From an uncultured Oscillospiraceae bacterium (GTDB lineage: Bacteria > Bacillota > Clostridia > Oscillospirales > Oscillospiraceae), in assembly GCA_934655875.1 (NCBI GenBank), contig CAKUHB010000001.1, forward strand, positions 62,001 through 126,000: a stretch of DNA of 64,000 nt, written 5' to 3'. The position numbers and the translations under genes are program-made. The notes beneath the pieces are model-generated. The model was not told where the DNA came from and ran no database searches. It worked only from the letters and a program-made list of their open reading frames with translations. Shown piece after piece: positions 57,720 to 64,000 of the stretch. Position 1 is the stretch's first letter. Each line of letters begins with the position of its first letter.

Positions 57720-59369
57720 ATGGAGCATACACGATGGTATAAAAATAAAGTTTTTTATCAGATCTGGCCCCGGAGCTTTTACGACGGAAACGGCGACGGG
57801 CTGGGCGATCTGTGGGGCGTATATGAAAAGCTGGACTATTTGCAGGCGTTGGGCGTGGACGGCATCTGGTTTTCGCCGCTGTACCCGTCGCCGGGCGTGG
57901 ACTGCGGATATGACATTTCCGATTATATGGACATCGCGCCGGAATACGGCGGAATGGAAGCCTTTCAGGCCGTTCTGGACGGCCTGCACGCGCGCGGGAT
58001 GAAGCTCATCATGGATCTGGTGGTCAACCACACCAGCGACGCGCACGAATGGTTCCAGAAATCGCGCCGCCGCATCGAGCCGTACACGGATTTTTATATC
58101 TGGCGGCCTGCCCGGCCGGACGGGAAGCTGCCGAACAACTGGGACAGTCTTTTCGAGGGCAAGGCGTGGCAGTGGGACGATCTGCGGCAGGAATATTACC
58201 TGCACCTGTTCGCCGTGCGGCAGCCGGATCTCAACATGGATAACCCGCTCGTGCGCGATCAGGTTCGGAAGATCCTCAAATTCTGGCTCGATCTCGGCGT
58301 GGACGGCTTCCGGGAGGACGTCATCACGTTTATCTCCAAGCGGCAGGGTCTGCCGAACGACTACCTGTTCCCGGTCTGCAAGGGCATCCGGTTTTATAAC
58401 CACGGCCCGCACATCCATGAATACTTGCAGGAGTTCCGCCGCGACGTGCTGGCGAACTATGACTGCATGACCATCGCCGAAGCGCCGCTCGTCACGCCGC
58501 AGCGCGCGCTGGACTACATCACCGAATCCGACACGAACGAAATTGACCTCATGATCCAGTTCCAGTGCATGTGCGCCGACTGCTTTTTCTCGGACTTCAT
58601 GCCGCGCAAATTTTCGCTGCGGCGGCTGCGCCGGGCGTTTTCCAGCTGGCAGACGCAGCTGGACGGCCGGGCGTGGAACCTTCTGTATCTGGAAAATCAC
58701 GACCACCCGCGCGTCATCTCGCGCTACGGCAGCGAAAAATACCGCGTGGAGAGCGGCAAGATGCTTGCCGCCTGCTATCTGTTTCTCAAGGGCACGCCGT
58801 TTGTCTATCAGGGACAGGAGATCGGCATGACAAACTGGTACCCGGACAGCACAAGCCTGTATGAGGATGTCCAGACCCGCAACCAGCATCCCGACTGGCC
58901 GGAGGAAAAGCGCCTGCAATTGTTCCACCGCGCTTCGCGCGACTCCGCGCGCACACCAATGCAGTGGAGCGCGGAAGAAAACGCCGGCTTCACGAGCGGC
59001 ACGCCGTGGTTCCATATCAATGAAAATTACAAGGAGATCAACGTCGCGGCCGCACTGGCCGACCCGGACTCCATCCTGAACTTCTACAAAAAGGCCATCG
59101 CCCTGCGCAAGAGCCTGCCCGTGGTGCAAAACGGCAGCTATCAGGACTACTATAAAAGCTCCAGCGAGCTCTATGTCTACGCCCGCGAGACAAAGGAGCA
59201 GAAGCTGCTCGTCATCTGTTCGTTCACCGACCGGCCGGTGCGCTTCCGTGCGCCGTACAACTTCTCACTTTCCGACATGACGCTGCTGCTGAGCAACTAT
59301 CCCGTCTCCGACAGCGCCGACAGCTTCCTCACCCGCCCGTACGAGACGCGGGTATATCTGTACGAATAA
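57720..59369 (+). CDS. GH13 alpha-glucosidase (oligo-1,6-glucosidase/trehalose-6-phosphate hydrolase type)
   Basis: 549 residues, close to MalL/TreC length. GH13 conserved regions: LVVNHTSDAHEWF, DGFREDVITF with the Asp nucleophile, TIAEAP with the acid/base Glu (Gly usual before it, here Ala), and NHDHPR with the third Asp. The YQIWPRSFYDGNGDGLGDL opening is typical of GH13 subfamilies acting on isomaltose-like or phosphorylated disaccharides. It is cytoplasmic and monocistronic. A Val after the nucleophile region has been linked to alpha-1,6 specificity in this group; exact substrate unknown. Confidence 0.88.
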   Translation: MEHTRWYKNKVFYQIWPRSFYDGNGDGLGDLWGVYEKLDYLQALGVDGIWFSPLYPSPGVDCGYDISDYMDIAPEYGGMEAFQAVLDGLHARGMKLIMDLVVNHTSDAHEWFQKSRRRIEPYTDFYIWRPARPDGKLPNNWDSLFEGKAWQWDDLRQEYYLHLFAVRQPDLNMDNPLVRDQVRKILKFWLDLGVDGFREDVITFISKRQGLPNDYLFPVCKGIRFYNHGPHIHEYLQEFRRDVLANYDCMTIAEAPLVTPQRALDYITESDTNEIDLMIQFQCMCADCFFSDFMPRKFSLRRLRRAFSSWQTQLDGRAWNLLYLENHDHPRVISRYGSEKYRVESGKMLAACYLFLKGTPFVYQGQEIGMTNWYPDSTSLYEDVQTRNQHPDWPEEKRLQLFHRASRDSARTPMQWSAEENAGFTSGTPWFHINENYKEINVAAALADPDSILNFYKKAIALRKSLPVVQNGSYQDYYKSSSELYVYARETKEQKLLVICSFTDRPVRFRAPYNFSLSDMTLLLSNYPVSDSADSFLTRPYETRVYLYE

Positions 59370-59378
59370 GAAGCACCA

Positions 59379-59408
59379 CGCCCGGCTTTCGAACCAGAAA
59401 GCCGGGCG
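59379..59408 (+). terminator. Possible terminator of the GH13 gene
   Basis: Perfect 12-bp stem CGCCCGGCTTTC/GAAAGCCGGGCG, 6-base loop, but no T-run follows. Confidence 0.5.
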
Positions 59409-59466
59409 CGTAAGACTGTCAAGAAACGGCACTGTCCGTTTTGGACAGAACACCGCCCCATTTGGT

Positions 59467-59566
59467 TGTAGGGCTCAATGCCTTTCTTCGGCGCTAAGAG
59501 CCGCGCTGCGCGCGGTTGCGCCTCGAAACTAGCTCCAACGGGACGATGTGGGCATCGTCCCCTACA
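59467..59566 (+). repeat. Miniature repeat, copy C (100 bp, internally deleted)
   Basis: Same ends as copies A and B (TGTAGGG left, CCCCTACA right) and the same CGGCGCTAAGAGCC core, but about 70 bp of the centre are missing. It lies in the 262-base gap between GH13 and the TPM-domain gene. Confidence 0.8.
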
Positions 59567-59631
59567 GACAAACCAGAGAGCTTTCAGTCATGAACAGATA
59601 GCCGGATGATTGCCCATTCCGTGTCAGTTTT

Positions 59632-60444
59632 TCAGAATTTTCCGCTGCTGTGCGAGAAGCCGCCGGAATTGACACTGGTTCCGCCGCTCTTTTCCGAGGT
59701 GACCTTCACGCGTGTCTGCGTGACAGTCAGGAAACGGTCCGTCTGCTCGCGGATACGCACGCCGTCCGCCGGGATATAAGCGTTCGCGTGCGTCTGCGCG
59801 CGGGCGGTCTTCATCTTTCCGCGCAGGATCAGGCACACGATCAACGCCGTCAGAAGCGGCACCAGCACGACCGTGATGCCCTTCAGAATGCGGATATCCT
59901 CCAGCCGCTCCGGGTCGCTGCCCCGGTCAAACGGCTCGCCGTTCTCCGCCTGCTGCAAAAAGGTCTTGCAGCCGTCAAGATAGCGCTGCATCCCGGCAGC
60001 CCAATCATCCTGCCCGAACGCGTCCAGGAACCACCGCTCGGCGAGAACGCCCTTGCCGTAGTCCGTAAACGCGTAATGTCCCAGCGCGCCATGCGCGCAG
60101 AGGTCGTAATCGCGCTCCGCCATGCTCAGAGCCAGCAGGATCCCGTCCTCCTCCGGGCCAAGCCCAAAGGAAAGATCCGTGAACGCCCCCTCCGCGAACT
60201 GCTCGATATCGGACGCTTCATAATAATTCTGATAGTCGTCCACCGTCACGACATAGACGCCGCAGCCGTACCGCTCGGATATCTGCTGCGCGTTTTGCTC
60301 CAACGCCGCAGCTTCATCTGCGGACAGAAGTCCCGCAAAATCATAGATGTACTGTGTCTGCCCGCCATCCGCGCCGAGCGCCGGCGCACACAGCGCCAGC
60401 AGCACCAGAAGCGCTGCAGCCAGACATAAGATCCGTCGTTTCAC
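59632..60444 (-). CDS. TPM-domain protein (YdjH/YgcG-like)
   Basis: 270 residues, starting with GTG at 60444 after AAGGAGG. A signal peptide (about 1-25) precedes a TPM domain (YIYDFAGLLSADEAAALEQN onwards), then one membrane helix (about 193-215) and a Ser/Gly-rich C-terminal tail ending SGGFSHSSGKF. In Bacillus subtilis the ydjG-ydjH-ydjI set forms a membrane-stress complex with PspA. Here the order is ydjI-like, ydjG-like, ydjH-like on one strand. No pspA gene is in the window. Confidence 0.83.
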   Translation of the reverse strand: MKRRILCLAAALLVLLALCAPALGADGGQTQYIYDFAGLLSADEAAALEQNAQQISERYGCGVYVVTVDDYQNYYEASDIEQFAEGAFTDLSFGLGPEEDGILLALSMAERDYDLCAHGALGHYAFTDYGKGVLAERWFLDAFGQDDWAAGMQRYLDGCKTFLQQAENGEPFDRGSDPERLEDIRILKGITVVLVPLLTALIVCLILRGKMKTARAQTHANAYIPADGVRIREQTDRFLTVTQTRVKVTSEKSGGTSVNSGGFSHSSGKF

Positions 60445-60457
60445 TCCCGGCACCTCC

Positions 60458-61519
60458 TTACAGCACATACAGAAGGACAGACAGCACAGCCGCCAGTCCG
60501 CCGGCGATCCCGGCAAAATACGCCCAGAACCGGCCCGCCGACACCGGCAGATCGCCGGTCAGCTTGCCGGTCTGCCCGTTCATGGAAAAGAGATAATCCT
60601 TCCCTTTCCACTTTGTATGCAGCACCCACACCGGCAGCAACACATATTCTGCCTTTCCGCGGTGCAGGCTGATCTGCTTCTGCTCCGGCACGCAGGTCGC
60701 ATAGCCGGTGACGGTCTGCGTCATCGCGCTCTCGCAGCTCGCGCGGCAGCGCGCGTCGGCGCGGGGCGCGCTTGCTTCCACATCCACGTCGTAGCGGTCA
60801 GCCAAATATCCCGGCAGGTACGCGTTGGAAAACGGCTTCAGCTCGCGGTAATCGAACGGCTCGATGGAGTCCATATTTGCATCCGGCATCTTGCTGGACG
60901 CGTCGACGGGCACCTTTTCAAAGGACACCGTCCCCGCGCGGCGGACGAGGAAATGCTGCGTGTCGGTCACGTCATAGTCGCCCTCGCGGCGCGTGATGGA
61001 GCGCGTGCAGCGGTAGGTAATATCGGCGTCCGCTTCTCCGCTGAACAGCCAGAACGGGACATAGACGCCCTGGATTTTTTCGATCTGGTTCTGCGCCGAA
61101 AAGGCCTTCGGCAGAAGCGGCTTCTTTTTATAGTGCGCGCGGAGCGCGTCGACCGCCGCCTTCTTATCCAGCCGGAACGGGATGATCGCGTCCGGCCGGA
61201 GCGCCCCGGACAGCTGGCCGGGAATGATGGACGGATTGCCGCAATACGGACAGCTCGACGCCGCCGTCGATGCGTCGCACAGAAGCTCCGCCCCGCACGA
61301 CGGGCAGCTGTAGGCCTGCATGCCGTCCGTGTCCCAGCTGTCCGGCGCATGTTCCCACGTGCCGGTATCCTGCGCGGCCTTTTCGGCGTAGAGCGCTTCC
61401 ATGTTCTCGACCGAATAGCTGCTGCCGCAGTAGTCGCACAGGAGCTTGCCGCTCGCGCCGTCAAAGTGCAGCGGGCCTGTGCAGGCCGGGCATTGGTAAT
61501 TGGTCACCTGCTCTGCCAT
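60458..61519 (-). CDS. Zinc-ribbon membrane protein (YdjG-like)
   Basis: 353 residues. Two N-terminal zinc ribbons (CPAC...CDYC and CPSC...CPYC) of the TFIIB type, a beta-rich middle domain, and two C-terminal membrane helices (about 330-350). This matches B. subtilis YdjG, which works with YdjH and the SPFH protein YdjI. It lies 58 bases after the SPFH gene and 13 bases before the TPM gene, so the three are one operon. Confidence 0.83.
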   Translation of the reverse strand: MAEQVTNYQCPACTGPLHFDGASGKLLCDYCGSSYSVENMEALYAEKAAQDTGTWEHAPDSWDTDGMQAYSCPSCGAELLCDASTAASSCPYCGNPSIIPGQLSGALRPDAIIPFRLDKKAAVDALRAHYKKKPLLPKAFSAQNQIEKIQGVYVPFWLFSGEADADITYRCTRSITRREGDYDVTDTQHFLVRRAGTVSFEKVPVDASSKMPDANMDSIEPFDYRELKPFSNAYLPGYLADRYDVDVEASAPRADARCRASCESAMTQTVTGYATCVPEQKQISLHRGKAEYVLLPVWVLHTKWKGKDYLFSMNGQTGKLTGDLPVSAGRFWAYFAGIAGGLAAVLSVLLYVL

Positions 61520-61577
61520 GTTCTTCTCTCCTTATTATTTGCGCCCGCGCAAACGCGCGGGCGCAGTCTGTTTCTTA

Positions 61578-62900
61578 TCAGATCTGATCGCCGTCGTTGA
61601 ACGGATCACCGCACTCGGGGCAGAACTTCGGCGGGTTCGTCGGATCCTCCGGCTCCCAGCCGCACTTATTGCACTTGTAGCGCTTGACGGCCGAGGGTCT
61701 GGGCTTGCCGCATTCGGAGCAGAACTTGCCCTTGTTTACCGCGCCGCAGGCGCACGTCCAGCTGTCGTCCGCCGGCTTCGGGCTGCCGCACTCGGCGCAG
61801 AATTTGCCCGTGTTGCCCGTCTTGCCGCACTTGCACGTCCAGCCGGCCGGAGCCGCAGGCGCTGCCGGAGCCGGCTGCGCTGCCTGCTGCTGCGCGCCCA
61901 TCTGATAGAGGTTCTGCGCATTCATGCCGCCCACGCTGCCCGCCATGTTCATGCCCATGAAGGCCATCGCGGGGCCTGCGTTCTGATTCGCAGCCGCAGC
62001 CTGCATCGCGCTGGCCTGCGCGCCGACGAGGTGCGCGGCAGCTCTGGTCGGATCCATGAAGGCTGCGTTGCGCTGCAGCTCCTTGAGCATCGCTTCGTCC
62101 TCTTCGCTGGCCTTCACGCTGGAAACGCCGAAGGAGACGATCTCCAGGCCGCGCAGATTGCGCCACTTGGAGGACAGGACGTCATTGAGTGCGTCCGCCA
62201 GCTCCATCGTGTGGCCGGGCAGCGAGGAATAGCGGATGCCCATTTCGGAGATCTTCGCGAACGCGGGCTGGAGGGCCGTCAGAAGCTCGGTCTTGAGCTG
62301 GCTGTCCAGCCGGTCGCGGGTGTAGCCGTCGGTCACGTTGCCGCAGACGTTCGTGTAGAACAGGATCGGGTCGCAGATGCGATAGCTGTATTCGCCGAAG
62401 CAGCGGAGGGAAATATCAATGTCGATGCCCGCACGCTGGTCGACGACGCGGAACGGCACCGGCGACGGCGTGCCATACTTGTTGCCGATGAGCTCCTTGG
62501 TATTAAAATAGTACACGCGCTGATCCTTGGGCGGCTCGCCGCCGAAGGTGAAGCGCTTGCCGATATTCCGGAAGGTATCGCCGATGCTCTTGCCGAGAGA
62601 GCCGGAGAAGATGGACGGCTCGGTCGAGCTGTCGTATACGAACTCGCCCGGCTCGGCGCAAAGCTCCGTGACCTTGCCCTGATCGACGATGATCATGCAC
62701 TGGCCGTCAGCCACCGCGACGACAGAGCCGTTGGAGATGATGTTCTCGCTGCCCTTGTAGTTGCTGCTTCTGCCCGACACGCGGTGCTGGCCCTTGACGG
62801 CCAGCGTCGTCTCCGGGATCGCTTCACAATAAAAATACTCCTTCCACTGGTCAGCCATCACGCCGCCAGCCGCGCCCAATGCTGCTTTGATCAGTCCCAT
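61578..62900 (-). CDS. SPFH-domain protein with C-terminal zinc ribbons (YdjI-like)
   Basis: 440 residues. The SPFH core spans about 20-260 (virion core protein/YdjI type, without a membrane helix), followed by an Ala/Gln/Met-rich linker (about 285-345) and three zinc ribbons (CKCG...CAECG, CACG...CSECG and CNKCG...CPECG). In B. subtilis YdjI is recruited to the membrane by YdjG and YdjH and recruits PspA. The triple ribbon is longer than in YdjI. RBS AAAGGAG at the start; first gene of the trio. Confidence 0.85.
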   Translation of the reverse strand: MGLIKAALGAAGGVMADQWKEYFYCEAIPETTLAVKGQHRVSGRSSNYKGSENIISNGSVVAVADGQCMIIVDQGKVTELCAEPGEFVYDSSTEPSIFSGSLGKSIGDTFRNIGKRFTFGGEPPKDQRVYYFNTKELIGNKYGTPSPVPFRVVDQRAGIDIDISLRCFGEYSYRICDPILFYTNVCGNVTDGYTRDRLDSQLKTELLTALQPAFAKISEMGIRYSSLPGHTMELADALNDVLSSKWRNLRGLEIVSFGVSSVKASEEDEAMLKELQRNAAFMDPTRAAAHLVGAQASAMQAAAANQNAGPAMAFMGMNMAGSVGGMNAQNLYQMGAQQQAAQPAPAAPAAPAGWTCKCGKTGNTGKFCAECGSPKPADDSWTCACGAVNKGKFCSECGKPRPSAVKRYKCNKCGWEPEDPTNPPKFCPECGDPFNDGDQI

Positions 62901-63122
62901 TTTGTTCGCTCCTTTTCTGAATTAAGTCGTATGTCGCTATGTGTTTTCTATATTTTTCATGGTATCATATTTAGACGGGAACGGCAATCCTTTTGTTCCC
63001 GCCTTTTGGAAAACCACGCGGCACGCATCACGTCAAACGGGCACAAATCGAAAACTGTCTGTAGGAAACGGACACGCCGTCTGGTATACTGTTCGGAAAC
63101 AGAACGGAAGGAGGCGGCCCGT

Positions 63123-63602
63123 ATGTACGCGCTGCACTGCATCGTCTATATTGCCGCCATCGGCATTCTTGGCTTTGTCTTGGGCCGCCTTGTGCCGAAG
63201 CGGTGGTTTGACTACACCCGCTTTCCCTATCGCGCCGCCGCATTTGAGCGCGATGGGCAGATCTATGAAGCGCTCGGCATCCGCCATTGGCAGAACCGCG
63301 TGCCGGACATGAGCCGGATCTTTCCGCACCTCATGCCGCCCAAGCGCATGGCGGCGCATCTGGACGCGCAGACGCTGCTCGTCATGATCCGCGAAACCTG
63401 CGTGGCAGAGCTTATCCATTGGCTGCTGTTTTTCGCAGGGCTTGCGATCCCCGCGATCTGGCCCGGCGCGTGGGGCGTCGTGGTCTGCGTGTTCTACTGT
63501 GTCTTCGGCAATCTGATCTTCATTCTCATCCAGCGCTACAACCGTCCGCGGCTGGTTCGCCTGTATACGCGTCAGAACAAGAAAAGGAGCGACCCGACAT
63601 GA
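63123..63602 (+). CDS. CrtO-like membrane acyltransferase family protein
   Basis: 159 residues from the ATG at 63123 (GAAGGAGG site). A first membrane helix (3-22), a conserved amphipathic segment (KRWFDYTRFPYRAAAFERDG, ALGIRHWQNRVPDMSRIF) and two more helices near 95-140. The pattern is that of the CrtO family (glycosyl-4,4'-diaponeurosporenoate acyltransferase) that adds a fatty acid to staphyloxanthin. No carotenoid genes are in the window, so a glycolipid acyl acceptor is more likely. Its stop overlaps the start of the glycosyltransferase gene (ATGA). Confidence 0.72.
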   Translation: MYALHCIVYIAAIGILGFVLGRLVPKRWFDYTRFPYRAAAFERDGQIYEALGIRHWQNRVPDMSRIFPHLMPPKRMAAHLDAQTLLVMIRETCVAELIHWLLFFAGLAIPAIWPGAWGVVVCVFYCVFGNLIFILIQRYNRPRLVRLYTRQNKKRSDPT

Positions 63603-64000
63603 ACGTACTGATCCTCAGCTGCAACACCGGCGGCGGCCACAATTCCTGCGCAAAGGCCATCGCCGCGGAGCTGCAGTCGCGCGGCCACGCCTGCCGCATC
63701 GACGACGCGCTGGCCTATGTCTCCAAGGGCACCTCGCGCTTTGTCAGCAACTGGCACGTGCGCTTTTACCGCTATTTTCCGAAGCTCTATAATAAAGGGT
63801 ACGCCTACGCCGGTTCGCACCCGGCGTCCTTTGACGAATCCTCCGCGGCCAGCCGTCTGCTGCGGCGCGGCTGCCAGCGGCTGCGAAGAGCCGTCTCGGA
63901 CGGCGGCTTTGACGCCGTCGTCAGCGTCCACCTCTTCCCCGCGCTGATGCTGACGTTCATCCAGCACAGCGACCCGCTCCCCATCCGGACGCTCTTCGTC
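63599..64000 (+). CDS. MGDG synthase/UgtP-like glycosyltransferase, partial (3' end outside window)
   Basis: 134 residues visible. The opening NVLILSCNTGGGHNSCAKAI is the MGDG synthase/diacylglycerol glucosyltransferase signature (GGGHN), followed by the family's FVSNWHVRFYRYFPKLYNKGY. Such enzymes transfer glucose or galactose from UDP-sugars to diacylglycerol on the inner face of the membrane. ATGA overlap with the CrtO-like gene suggests the two make an acylated glycolipid. The C-terminal donor-binding domain is beyond the window. Confidence 0.85.
   Translation, partial: MNVLILSCNTGGGHNSCAKAIAAELQSRGHACRIDDALAYVSKGTSRFVSNWHVRFYRYFPKLYNKGYAYAGSHPASFDESSAASRLLRRGCQRLRRAVSDGGFDAVVSVHLFPALMLTFIQHSDPLPIRTLFV

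Noticed and set aside
61500..63602. A 700-residue plus-strand frame running opposite the SPFH gene into the CrtO-like gene
   Set aside because: Most of it is antisense to the SPFH protein and has antisense-type composition; only the last 159 residues, with their own RBS at 63123, are a real gene.

Overview
The window reads as a chromosomal segment of a strictly anaerobic, GC-rich Clostridia, most likely an Oscillospirales/Oscillospiraceae-type gut bacterium. This rests on a three-subunit [FeFe]-hydrogenase of the NAD-linked type, S-layer-homology (SLH) surface proteins, a lysine riboswitch in front of an NhaC-family transporter, Clostridia-style ribosome binding sites and near-consensus sigma-A promoters, and IS200/IS605-like and other miniature repeats. 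The genus cannot be fixed from the sequence alone.

Layout. 1-13,559 (minus strand) looks like one long operon, possibly started from the promoter at 15,469-15,497 ahead of an SLH protein gene. It holds a large secreted GH20-like protein, an 89-residue candidate precursor peptide with an EF-hand-like loop, an HPr-kinase-like ATPase, a radical SAM/SPASM enzyme, an ABC exporter, an S24/S26 peptidase, a PqqD-like recognition protein, a CpsB/YwqE phosphatase, a membrane-anchored Ig-like protein, a fused Wzz-tyrosine kinase and a second Wzz protein. From the ABC exporter to the phosphatase every junction is an ATGA overlap, so peptide maturation genes and exopolysaccharide control genes are translationally linked. 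This is the best candidate for an undescribed system. 16,616-20,677 encodes hydrogenase HydCBA behind a structured leader. 20,742-24,234 holds an M20 peptidase and three membrane proteins.

24,622-34,190 is a sugar or sugar-acid catabolic island: a RuBisCO-like protein, two FGGY kinases, an MtnX-like HAD phosphatase, a class II aldolase/dehydratase, a class III aminotransferase, a GPH transporter and a TetR regulator. The mixture resembles methionine salvage but lacks several of its enzymes, so its substrate is unknown. It is followed by an OYE/dienoyl-CoA-reductase-type flavoenzyme (34,515-36,578), two iron-containing alcohol dehydrogenases, an AraC gene that has lost its DNA-binding half, and a flavodoxin gene with a frameshift at its third codon.

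40,826-64,000 is more ordinary: a PaaI thioesterase, a cysteine desulfurase-DUF3343 pair, the lysine riboswitch and transporter, a large SLH beta-helix protein, a polyferredoxin, a small lipoprotein, tRNA-Arg(ACG), an M16C peptidase, pseudouridine catabolism (psuG, psuK), a purine permease with a divergent phosphoribosyltransferase, a GH13 glucosidase, a ydjGHI-like envelope-stress trio, and a CrtO-like acyltransferase overlapping a glycolipid glycosyltransferase cut by the window edge. Three copies of one miniature repeat (41,424; 57,303; 59,467), a separate 118-bp element (52,816) and an IS200/IS605-like element (24,287) lie between genes.
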